Source: Trachythela sp. YZ-2020 (Eukaryota > Cnidaria > Anthozoa > Malacalcyonacea > Clavulariidae). From it: a stretch of DNA of 64,000 bases. The stretch lies in contig JADLSH010000395.1 of NCBI GenBank assembly GCA_016169945.1, positions 7,530,001 through 7,594,000 of the forward strand. Direction: 5' to 3'. Below, piece by piece: positions 54,170 to 64,000 of this stretch. A program made the position numbers and the translations under genes. The notes below the pieces were generated by a model that saw nothing but the letters and a program-made list of their open reading frames with translations, was not told the origin of the DNA and did no database searches. Position 1 is the first letter of the stretch, and every line of letters starts with the position of its first letter.

Positions 54170-55868
54170 ATTATTATTATTCATTATCATTATTATTATT
54201 CTTTTTAATCAATTGATAAATTACGTATCAAGTGTTACAATAATTTGCTTATAAAATTACAAGTTATAACATTATTATTAAGTTAAAATGGCAAAACTAA
54301 GTTATATCTAAAAATGAATCTATTAATAAAACTATTTTTAAATCGCTCAGTAGAAATTTTTGGCCACTGTGTCTCTTGTGTTCTAAGCCTAACTGTATAT
54401 TCTTTAATTTTCGGACAGATTTCTCTCAACGGATGATTATTCTGTTTACACAACTTTTCAAACAGCTTTTTATCTGTCTGTTTAACAATATATTAATATC
54501 TAGTTGTTCTGATGTGTATCTTCTTTTATAACGAGTTAAAAAGTTTTGAATGGTTGTTAATTCCGGTGATGATCCAGCAATAACTGACAAGTCATAAGTA
54601 AGTTGTGACAGGACTAATGACCTAAAAAGGTCTAATTCGTCTTGACTGTATCCTTCATTCTTCAACTTTCGAATTACAAACAAGCATTTATTTGCTCTCA
54701 CCAGCTTTTTCTTAACATGTTTTTCAAATCTGCTTGTCATCTCAATAGTTAATCCCAGCAATAACTGACAAGCCATAAGTAAGTTGTGACAGGACTAATG
54801 ACGTAAAAAGGTCTAATTCAATTCGTCTTGACTATATCCTTCATTCTTCAACTTTCGAATTACAAACAAGCATTTATTTGCTTTCACCAGCTTTTTATTA
54901 ACATGTTTTTCAAATCTGCTTGTCATCTCAATAGTTAATCCCAGTATTTCTAGACTAGAGTACCGTTCAAAACCATGAATTGGTGCAACACAATCCTCTG
55001 ATTTGCCTTTCCTCAATATAATAATTTCTTTGCATTTATCTTGATTTAAAGGCAAAGAGTTTGATTCGGACCAGTCATTAAACTCATTTATAGCTTTAGA
55101 ACTACAATCTAGAGTATTCTTCAAAATCGGCACCAAAAGTGTTAATCTCCAAATCATTAATGAATAAATTAAAGAAATGTGGTCCATAGATTTAACGTGT
55201 TTTACATTGTCAAAAGCTTTGGAAAAATCCATTACAACTAATCTCACAGCATCACAATTTGGTTCTTCAAGTGCTTTCAAGTACATATACTGTAGTTTAA
55301 TTAAGGCATCTGTGCTACACCCTCCTGTACGATAAGCAAACTGGGAAGATGATAGCTCAGCCTCGAAAGATATTTTACTATGATAATGATAAACCATTCT
55401 TTCGAAGCATCTACCGATCACTGGTGTGACGTTTATACCTCTAAATTCACAATATTCATTTGGATTCTCAACTTTTGGTCATGGATCTATATTAGCAGTT
55501 TTCCAAGAGGTAGGCCATGTAGATGTAAAGAGAGATGCATTACATATCTTGGTCATAACAGGTGCAAGTACACCATCGTTTTCTTTCCACACCCAAAATG
55601 GAAATTTCATCAGGGCCTGTAGCAGTTTTTCTTATGTTAAACAATGCATTCTTGACCTGGGTTATGCAATTCACATTCTCTGTCCCAACATAACTCTCCA
55701 AAGTAATCATTCAAGTTATTTATGAACTCTTTATCAAGAATAATGTGCGGTCGATTTCTTCTCTGTGACAAAATGTCAACGTTTTTCCACCATTGGCCTG
55801 TACCTATACACTCTGACTTTGCCATTTTTGTTCGATTATGTGAGATTATTCCAGATATTCGTTCTGAT
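54170..55868 (-). pseudogene. LINE relic (CR1-like), internally deleted and partly duplicated
   Basis: On the minus strand, 55825-55637 has GQWWKNVDILSQRR, the pre-palm linker. 55421-54813 has SSSQFAYRTGGCSTDALIKL and VVMDFSKAFDNVKH (motif A), then jumps past motifs B and C to SLPLNQDKCKEIIILR, so a deletion removes the catalytic Y/F-A-D-D. The next block (LGLTIEMTSRFEKHV to GYSQDEL) occurs twice (55,000-54,800 and 54,760-54,600). The 3' end is an ATT-rich tail at 54170-54205. Inactive. Confidence 0.75.
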
Positions 55869-56411
55869 AATTATTATCGAGCTCGCCTAAAAATACCAAT
55901 TTTATATCAGAGAACATCGATAAGGAATCTGTCGAGTTGTTAAACAATCAAACTCATTTACTCTACGATGGCATTCGCATTAAATGGTCAAAAGATCTTT
56001 GTTCTTTAAAGGAATTTGTTCAAAATGTTATTGGATTGAACGGCATATGGAAGTCACCCGGTGGCAGATCTAAACAATTTATAGACTCAAATCTTGATCT
56101 GACTATAATATGGTACCCAGGAAAGCAAAACACTTTGTCCTTCCGTGGAAAAGAAGGTGAATTTTTAAAGAAATATCTGGTGAGTGTCTTACAAACAAAC
56201 CCAGTAAAGAATATAGACACGAATACGGACACGAGTACGGATAATTTATCCACACAAATGTCGATACCAATTGAAACTGAATTAGTAACTAGTAGTTACA
56301 GGGGACTTTAATCACCTGAACCCAAGTCAAATCTGCCAAAGATTCAATCTACGAAAGACAGTTCTTGCCCCTACCCGTGGCTCAAATACTCTGGATCAAC
56401 TCCTTACGAAT

Positions 56412-57370
56412 ATGTCCAAACTTTACAATAAAGTACAACATCTTCCTCCTTTGGGCCGATCTGACCACCAATGTGTCCTTATTACACCATTAAACCAGGA
56501 AAATCAAAGCAAGGCAACAACAAGATCCGTGAGAAATTTACACCCTGAAAATATAAGAGCGCTGGGTCTCGCGCTCAATCTGGAAAACTGGGAGGATGTC
56601 TATGATGCAAATGATGTGGATGATAAGGTACAATGTTTTAATGAAATCATCGGAAACATGTTGGACACCTACACACCGGCAAGGGGTGTACGTATGCACC
56701 CAAACGATAAAGAATGGATGACGCCCTATATAAAGACTCAAATAAGAGCAAGACAAACAGCATTTACTAAAGGAGACAAATATGAATATAGGAAACTTTG
56801 TGCTAAAGTTGCTAATCTAATTACGAACGCTAAACAAAGGTATTATGAGAATAAAGCAAGCTCTATCCGCTTCTCTAATCCAAGGAAGTGGTTTACATGT
56901 ATTTACTCATTATGTGGAGCCGGAAAACAGTCCTCTTTTACACCAACACATACAACGCAAATGGATTTAAAGTCAACGGCGAATAAGTTACTTGATGCAT
57001 TTATTGCTCCTGGGCCAACCGAGTTCCAAATTCCTTGGCAGCCAGGGTCGCAGAGGTAGAAATTATAGACCACGAACCGCCACTACCAAGCATCGGACAA
57101 GTAAAGACAATATTAAAATTTTTAAATCCCAAGAAGGCAACCGGTGTTGACGGTGTACCTGCATGGGTACTAAAGCGTTTCCATGAAGAACTAGCCCCAG
57201 TATACACGAAATTATCTGCGCTAGTATCCTCCAATGTAAATACCCAAGCCCTTATAAACATGCTCTGATTAGCCCTGTTCCGAAGGTAAACAATCCTGAG
57301 GATTTAAGTACTGACTTCAGGCAGATCTCAATCCTACCGCAAGTCGCAAAGTCTTGGAGAAGGTACAATT
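56412..57370 (+). pseudogene. LINE N-terminal reverse transcriptase, copy 2, several frameshifts
   Basis: Opens like copy 1 (215 codons) but changes frame at 57008 (CCTGGGCC for CACTCTGCC), loses a G at 57199 and an A near 57346. All motifs of copy 1 are still readable across frames. Confidence 0.75.
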
Positions 57371-57445
57371 AAAGCTAAACCAAGCTGATCTTAAAATTAA
57401 AACCAACCAGCACGCGTTTACGAGGGTAGATCAACAGTTAGCGCT

Positions 57446-58372
57446 TTGACAAGCATGACTCAGGATTGGTATGACGCCACAGATAAAGGCAGCCCACATG
57501 ATGGTGTACATGCGCTGTTTATAGATTTCCGGAAAGCGTTCGACCTCGTCGATCATGAGATCCTGCTAACGAAGTTGGGAAGTATGGGGGTTAATAAGTC
57601 ATTTTGGTTATGGTGTCAGAGTTTTCTGACCAATCGGACACAGCAAGTTAAATTCCTAAATGCCCTCTCCAGAGTGGAAACAATACCGGCTGGTGTAAAA
57701 AAATTTTCTGTTATCTCCCCTACGCTATTTAACATTTATATCAATGACATGGAAGATTGTATTCCAAACGAACTTCCAACAACCATATGTAAGTACGCCG
57801 ATGATTGTAGCCAATATGAACTTGTCTCTACTGGATCAAACAGTAAAATGCAAGAAGTAGTGCATCTTTTGGAAGACTGGGCTACCCAAAACAAAATGGA
57901 GTTAAATACCGGTAAGACTAAAGATATGTGGATAGGATTTACGAGATCAAGCCCAGCCCCCCCAAGTATCAGTATAGGCAACGAAACGATTGAAAGAGTC
58001 ACAAAATTTAAACTCCTTGGGGTTACCATGCAAAACGACCTTAAATGGAAGTCACATGTACAAGATATCGTTAAGAAGGCAAGTAAAAAAATCTACTTCG
58101 TGAGAGTCTGCAGGAAAGCAAATCTCCCAAGCAATATAGGGCTAACAACCTACTGCACAAAGATAAGACCCATACTGGAATATGCGGCACCAATCTGGGC
58201 TGGCTTACCATATTACCTAAAGGAGGATATTGAAAGGGTACAAAATCGCTGTTTAGACATCATTGGCTTATCAAGAAACAAAATTGAATCGCTTGCGTCA
58301 AGAAGAAACTATTTAACAAGTAACGAATACAATAACATACTAAATTCAGAAAATCCCCATGTAAAAGACTGA
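57446..58372 (+). pseudogene. LINE reverse transcriptase palm, copy 2, motif B replaced
   Basis: 308 codons with motifs A and C as in copy 1, but motif B reads GVKKFSVISP instead of GVPQGAVISP. At 57697-57707 the bases AAAAAAATTTT stand where copy 1 has CCCCCAAGGGG. Loss of P-Q-G would inactivate the polymerase. A missing C near 58356 also ends the frame early. Confidence 0.8.
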
Positions 58373-58795
58373 TTCGCAGAACTAACGCGCATGAACATAA
58401 CTTAAGGACAGGTTATAACCCACTACTGGCACCAATATCATCCACAGATAGACATAAACAATCTTTCATACCTAGAGCTGCCTGGTTGAAATATTTTAAT
58501 GAACATGGCTAACTAAACAAAACTATTTGTATACATAGGAATAGCTCCTTTTATTCTAGTAAAATGTACATTATTGTCGATGTAGTTTTTACATATCTTA
58601 AACACTATACATAGATAATAGCTCTCCTCTATTCTAGTAAAATGTACATTATTATCGATGAAGCTTTTACATATCTTAAAAATTGTTGTAAAAATTTAGT
58701 AAATACTTTTATTGTATTACCTCTGTAATTCTTCTGCCAAAGGTGGTAAATAAAAATATATTATTATTACAAGTGCGGTGGTTAATAAAGGCAAA

Positions 58796-58916
58796 ATGAA
58801 CGTTGCTGATGTCGTTGAAGTTTTACCGAAAACGCTGCAACCGAAAGTCAACATGATATTGCGACAAATCCAGAATAATCCGGATGTTCTAGGCTGGACC
58901 GATCGGGGAGAACTGA
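58796..58916 (+). pseudogene. Unidentified small coding segment, copy C (3' cut)
   Basis: Equivalent to 48910-49030, with the same junction into BEL integrase. Confidence 0.4.
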
Positions 58917-59526
58917 ACTACTCCAATTCTAGTGAAAGCAAAGTCATTACTCAAGCGAAAAGCTGGTAAGACTGGAGCAGCTGGAGTTCCATAACTCCTT
59001 CCTTCTAATTTTCTACAAACTGTACATTTCGATATGAGTTTCTTAACTACTTGACATCCCTTTGTGATCCAAAATCTTGATCTTAAATGTATCAATGTCT
59101 CTCGTTCTCGGTCTCACCGTTGTGTATCACGTCTTCATGGCTCTGTATAACGATCAACTGTGTTATGTGATGGTCGCTGGGTAAGAGGATTGGAAATTTG
59201 GTACCGTAAGGTAAAGGTGACGGACGCTTCGATACGACCATGACAACGTATGATTTTGTCCGTGTCTTCAAATAACGAGAGTGACTCTTTCACCTTCTTG
59301 TAATCTTTCATTTCCGGCAGTGAAACTTGTATTTGTCGAATCCACATCTTCTCTGCTAAGCTTATCTCTTCTGCCGTAATTGGACAAATCTCAAATCTCA
59401 AGATTGTTCCAATTCTGCTATATCCAGACGAATCGATCAACTATTCAAGGTTGTATTTTGGTTGACTTTCAACGCTCACCAAAGTAGCAGTTGGCTTAGG
59501 GCGGTTTGACTTTCTTGCCAATAATC
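58916..59526 (-). pseudogene. BEL/Pao integrase fragment, copy C
   Basis: Frames 59440-59135 and 59095-58916, translation identical to copy B. Confidence 0.75.
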
Positions 59527-59548
59527 AGGATTGTCCTTAGCTTCCTTA

Positions 59549-60252
59549 AGGTGGCTCGATACAGTTTCAAAAATTCAAGCGTACAACATTTTGAAATTTT
59601 TAAACTCCGTATTTTTAGGTCTTATTCACCAGATATCGGGGTTTTCATATATTTTGATGTTTCTACTTTCAAATTATGTTAGTTTTAGTAACATACAGTT
59701 CGTTGCTATGTCAACATACGCGTATAAAATTCACTCTAAAATAGCTTATTGCCTCGTTTAGTTGGAAAAAAAGCACGGTGACCCCCAATTTTTTTTCGTG
59801 CGTTATTTTACTTGCAAGCCAGACTAACAATAAGCAAAATAAAAAAAAATTCTGCAATGCCATTTTTTTGAAAAAGGCAAAAATGTCGTTGTATTCAATA
59901 AAAAAATTTTGGCATTACAAATTTGTTTTAGTTTTGGTATAATGAAAGATTTTTGTGGTGCAATACAGCGTGCAAAATTTAAACATAGGTCACCGGACAA
60001 AATAATATAATGAGATATAGCGCATTGTTTTTCAAAAATGGAATTTTTTAATGACGTCAGTAATTGACATGAAAACGCTATAGAACACGCACAATGGCGC
60101 GAGCAACTGCTCACGTCAGGGCTGTTTGGAAGTTCTTTCATTAATATTCCCGCGTGCACAAATTTTCACGCGGGTTTATTTATAATTATAGAATAAAGTC
60201 TATTTTCGCGATTCTTGCATAAGGGTTTCGTGATTACTATGTCGAGCCACCT
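59549..60252. mobile_element. TA-flanked MITE inside BEL pol, copy C
   Basis: Duplicate of 49663-50366, same ends and TA flanks. Confidence 0.7.
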
Positions 60253-61006
60253 TACACGGCTGGACAGGCCACAATTCTTCTGGAGTCTGGAGAAAACTTG
60301 GTACGGCACACCACTGGTCATCATTAATCAGCTGCACAGCCAACGCACCACGAGATACCACATCTGCGAGATTAAATTGCGTAGGACAGTACCGCCAGGT
60401 TTCTATTGATGTTAACTTCCTTATCTCGGTGACTCTATTCTGTACCCACACCTTGTACTCCTTCTCGGTGTTCCTAATCCAATGCAGGGCTGTGGTTGAA
60501 TCACTCCACAGAGTCTCGGTCTCGATCTTCAGTATTTCGCCGATTGCTTCCTTCACACTGTTAAAACCTGGTTTCCATATGGTCGTAACCGTGTCGTAAA
60601 CGTGTCGTAACTCTCGTGGAGATAGGCTTGCAGTTTACGACACGGTTACGACCATATGGAAACCAGGCCTAAGTAACGGACAGCTACTAGACAAGATAGT
60701 AATTCCAACCGTGGTACGTTTGGTTCGTCGTCATTGGTGCAACTCGCGCTTTGATGCGATGAGGTTACAGTGTACGTCAGATTCATGTTCACAACGCAAG
60801 TAAACATACGCTCTGCAGGATGATTCCGATGCATCGCCAAATGCATGTAATTCGACGGACTTGGTTCCATCTGGATACAACTCGCTCTTACAGTAACATC
60901 TATACAGGGAGAACTTGCTAGCGTCCTTCAACCCGTTGATCATTAACTGCCATTTCCGGGTCATATCCTCGTTTAAAGTCTCGTCCAACTCAAGTTCGAC
61001 TTGCAC
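60253..61006 (-). pseudogene. BEL RNase H region, copy C
   Basis: As copy B, but better preserved: NLADVVSRGALAV keeps the aspartate, and an extra 18 bases near 60738-60755 restore NCNLIASKRELHQ followed in another frame by NVPRLELLSCLVA, the usual BEL block before RNase H. The same hairpin interrupts it. Confidence 0.75.
60567..60667. mobile_element. 101-bp hairpin insertion in RNase H, copy C
   Basis: Duplicate of 50681-50781. Confidence 0.75.
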
Positions 61007-61302
61007 AATTGTTGGAAGAGCAGTTTGAACATAAGCACAATAGGGGAAATAAGTCCTAACGGATCGTAGAACTTCGCAGTCGTACTGAGAATAATTCTCT
61101 TGGTCACGTCATTGGGATTAACGTCAGCTAAAATCTTGATGAAGTCGATCTTTAGTTGAACGGTAGATGTGTTTCAGATCTGTCCGAGTACACGAGTGTT
61201 AGATTCGGATACTGATTGACTAGTAGATACTTCTGCTTTGGAAATTGTGGTGTTCTTTTGAAGTTCTTCCATTAATTCTTGGGGGTTACTTGTCCACTTC
61301 CT

Positions 61303-61930
61303 CATATTGATCCTCCGTTTGATAGCCAGGTTTTCACCTTCGTCGAAAGCTGTATAGTTGATTGCACATTCCGCGAACCAGACGCAAAATCATCTACATA
61401 AAGTGAACGCATAACTTCGTCGACAAACTCTGCATCAATGGTTGTATACTGGTTAACATGATGTTTTAAAGTGGCTTTCAGGATGAATGGGCTGTAAGAC
61501 CGAAAACGACTCTTGTGAATCGTAGCACTTGAATTTGGGAGCTTCAGTCAATGGGTCATTGATCCATAGAAATCTCAGGTTGTCACGGTGTTCCGGCGAA
61601 ATGGCGATGTTTAGGAAGGCCTTTTCTATGTCTGCTGTCACAGCAACTGGATTCACGCGAAATCGAGTAAGGAGTTAGAGGCGGCCCAGCATAAAGGTAG
61701 TCATTTAGGCTTGGTCCGTGATTGCTTGCCGAAGCATCATAGACGACTCGTAGTTTAGTGGTATCTTTGTCGTTTCTCACAACTTCTTTGTGCGGTAAAT
61801 AGTGAACCTGTCCGGGAGATTTTATATCAACTTCTTCAATTGGCTCGACTACTCCACTGCTAATTTGATCTGGGATTACCTTGTGATATTCTTGTAAAAC
61901 GGTTGGTGTTTCTCGGAGACGGTTAATCAA
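61303..61930 (-). pseudogene. BEL reverse transcriptase, copy C
   Basis: Same two frames as copy B, with a further break: a lost G near 61537 and a 4-base loss near 61494 shift the frame before motif B, so the Y-V-D-D block is out of frame with motif A. Confidence 0.75.
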
Positions 61931-62691
61931 GGATCCCAGTCGCTTAACGCAAATAGTATAGTTATCTGGAAGGAGGGGGTGTTCTTCCTTGAAGGGCAGT
62001 TTAGCTTCAAATCGGTCACTTCTTGCGTAAACTTGTCATACACGGACGGCTCGTCTTCCTTAATCCCTAATGTCTCCAGATCCCAGAATGTAGCAAGTTC
62101 CTTGTTTAACTTCGGTGCATTCTCTGGCTGTACGGTGGAGGTTTCAACTTGCAAGACATGGGTAGAATTCAGATTAACAGATGTATGGTCTGGGTTGTTA
62201 GCATTGCTAGTAATCACTGGACCGGATAGTACCCACCCAAGTTTAGTCCATATGGCTACTGGTCCAGGTATCACTCCCCTTCTCGTGATGTTTGTGACAA
62301 AGTTCCAATAATAATCGGCACCCAGTAGAATATCGACTTTGACTTCATTGGAGGAACAGAATTTCTCAGCCAGGCACAACCCTCGAAGGTGAGGATACTT
62401 TTCAACTGCTGTCTCAACGGTTTGACTACATATTGGATAAGGGCTGAATGTCGTTGAGTTACAATAGACACAGGTAGGGGTATAGGATTGTTCTTTACCA
62501 GCAAGCAATGTGGAGGAAGTATACGGCCATTTACTCTTATTCCGAGTAGCTCCGTCCCTTTTCATAGTAGGATGTGAGTTATTAATCATGCTACATCTCT
62601 CTCTGGCTTCTAACTCTGTTTTGAACTCTTTCATAAACTGTTATACATCCCACTTGCCATTCTCTAACTTCCTGCAAGATAGATTTTCCAA
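61931..62691 (-). pseudogene. BEL gag C-terminus and protease region, copy C
   Basis: As copy B with three extra residues (YPI in TFSPYPICSQ), which fits the zinc-finger spacing better, so the copy B form is a deletion. Confidence 0.7.
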
Positions 62692-62914
62692 CACTCAAAT
62701 CATTGTGTCAAGCCATATGGATGCCTTATTGAAGTTAAATGCCGTAGTAGATATTAGCGACTTGCATAGAATTCGCGGTTTATATGATAAAATTGAAACC
62801 CATGTAAGAAGTCTACAAAATTTGGGCATCTCATCAGAATCCTATGGTAGCCTGTTGATCCCGGTTATTGTCAACAAATTACCTGAAGAATTGCAACTAG
62901 TTATAATTGCAGCA
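62672..62914 (+). pseudogene. Inverted BEL gag segment, copy C
   Basis: Identical in layout to 52766-53008, so the inversion is older than the 9.9-kb duplication. Confidence 0.75.
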
Positions 62915-63146
62915 TCATAGTTCTCTTTTGTCAATGAAAATCCTTCTATTGCAGATGCTGCTATAATTAAATTTTAACAAGTGCTCTAGAAATGTCGCTG
63001 TTAATTACTTCGTCTTTCTCTAACTGGTCCATTATTGCATCGTCTTGTTGTTGTAAAGCACTCTTCTTGTCAGTTAAGGCTTTCTTGAAGCTTTGTAGTT
63101 TCTCCGTTTCGACTGGCAAACTTCATTTACATTTTGAATTGTTTTT
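62915..63146 (-). pseudogene. BEL gag N-terminal relic, copy C
   Basis: Same as 53009-53240. Confidence 0.6.
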
Positions 63147-63243
63147 GTCATGAAGGATGGCCTCTTCGCAATCTCTTTAGCTTGTCTAAAGACACTTTGT
63201 TTTCACGAAATTCAGACCAACTATCCGGCTCGTCGGAGGACCA

Positions 63244-63691
63244 TGTTGTATTTTGATTCTACACTCAGATTTGATTGTTAAATATCTCTATTTTCAACCT
63301 TAATATTTACACGAACACAAACAAAAGAAAATACTAAAGTACAAGAAATTGTTCTCAAAAAGCACATGTTTTCCCACGCGTGGGGTGCACGAAACGCCCA
63401 CGATTACGTCATTTATAACACTCACCGAACTCGGCTCTTCAAGTACGGAAAGAACTCGTATAATGAGACTGCGAAATACCGTCTGTGAAATATCGGCTCT
63501 GACGTTAAGACACGCTTTAGGGTAGCAAGCCAATCACAGCGCAAGATTTTGTGACGTGGCCAAGGTACGTAGCCATGTCTTCGTTTCGCAATAATTTCGG
63601 TAAATTCTCGGGACAATCTCGGCGGCTACTCTTTTATAGATTAATTCGGGTGACTTTCCATTCCATATTACCTTCTCCAAATTACGTCACA
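63244..63691 (-). mobile_element. BEL 5' LTR, copy C
   Basis: Duplicate of 53338-53785, with the primer-binding site at 63225-63243. Confidence 0.55.
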
Positions 63692-63774
63692 AGGATTAAG
63701 GTTAGGATTAAGGGTGAGGATTAGGGTAAGGATTAGGGATAGGATCAGGGTTGAGGTTAAGATTAGGGTCTGCC
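63692..63774. repeat. Degenerate TTAGGG-like repeat, copy C
   Basis: Duplicate of 53786-53868. Confidence 0.6.
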
Positions 63775-63791
63775 TGGTGCTCAGCCGCCGG

Positions 63792-63943
63792 TAATAAAAA
63801 AGGTTTACGTACGAGCCGCTATATAAAAGGTTTACATGAAGTAGTGCATCGCGACGTTTATAGGCGCGCAAAATCATGCGACGCGATGCACTACTTAATG
63901 TATACCTTTTATATAGCGACTCGTACGTAAACCTTTTTTATTA
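63792..63943. mobile_element. 152-bp hairpin element, copy C
   Basis: Duplicate of 53886-54037. Confidence 0.75.
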
Positions 63944-64000
63944 GGGAGTTTTAGCAAAGACGACGAGTACGACTACGAGTACGAGTTTCAACCGCGCGGG

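Larger units (their letters stand above)
55872..58772 (+). mobile_element. LINE copy 2, lacking its first bases
   Basis: Same LINE as 45932-48886 without the ATCATGGCGGAC 5' repeats, ending in the same TATTATTATTACA tail and the same flank, so it arrived by segmental duplication and not by a new insertion. Confidence 0.85.
55872..64000. repeat. Second copy of the 9.9-kb duplication (copy C), runs off the window
   Basis: Matches 45976-54094 in order and orientation, starting at TTATCGAGCTCGCC and continuing to the last base. Indels shift the offset from about 9896 to 9886 to 9906. At the left, copy B is preceded by the LINE 5' end and unit-B sequence, while copy C is preceded by the minus-strand LINE relic. 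Confidence 0.9.

Overview
The window is eukaryotic genomic DNA from a metazoan. The genes are split by introns with GT/AG borders and phase 1-1 extracellular-domain exons (Ig, EGF), and almost everything else is repeat or transposon: BEL/Pao LTR retrotransposons, LINEs, a Merlin-like DNA transposon, fold-back elements and MITEs. The mixture would suit a cnidarian or another early-branching marine invertebrate, but the sequence alone does not settle the species. There is nothing bacterial: no operon, rRNA or CRISPR.

Layout. (1) 1-2614: mostly anonymous DNA. It holds one minus-strand first exon coding a signal peptide (485-575) and a 652-bp Merlin-like element with a perfect 8-bp target duplication (1388-2039). 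(2) 2620-31337: the main structure, a tandem array of eleven units of about 2.1-2.7 kb. Each unit joins a piece of a giant fold-back (palindromic) element to a 279-bp minus-strand exon for one I-set Ig domain and then to a short inverted-repeat element. The first fold-back copy is complete (2620-5167) with a 5-bp CCAGT duplication; the later ten lack the outer left arm because the amplification breakpoint lies inside it. Eight Ig exons are open and almost identical; three are frameshifted by 1-2 bases in one T run. (3) 31338-36982: an 80-bp x6 tandem repeat, a minus-strand calcium-binding EGF exon (32442-32564), and relics of LINEs, a possible Penelope-like element and a plus-strand BEL element. 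(4) 36983-50115: two copies of a segment of about 5.1 kb in tandem, each with an EGF exon (38293-38421; 43413-43541), a TIR element with an OTU-like fragment, a small unidentified coding segment and a BEL integrase piece. The second copy is split by a plus-strand LINE (45932-48886). (5) 45976 to the window end: a further duplication with a 9.9-kb period (45976-54094 matches 55872-64000), carrying the LINE and an LTR-bearing, rearranged, minus-strand BEL element; a minus-strand LINE relic lies between the copies.

How it fits together. Read on the minus strand from high to low coordinates, the host exons run EGF, EGF, calcium-binding EGF, then up to eleven Ig domains, all phase 1-1, so exon number can change without breaking the frame. 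This looks like part of a secreted or cell-surface adhesion/recognition protein whose Ig tract has been amplified together with a fold-back transposon. The signal-peptide exon at 485-575 lies downstream on the same strand, so it probably starts a neighbouring gene. I see no start, transmembrane or terminal exon for the EGF/Ig gene. The transposon relics form no working system.
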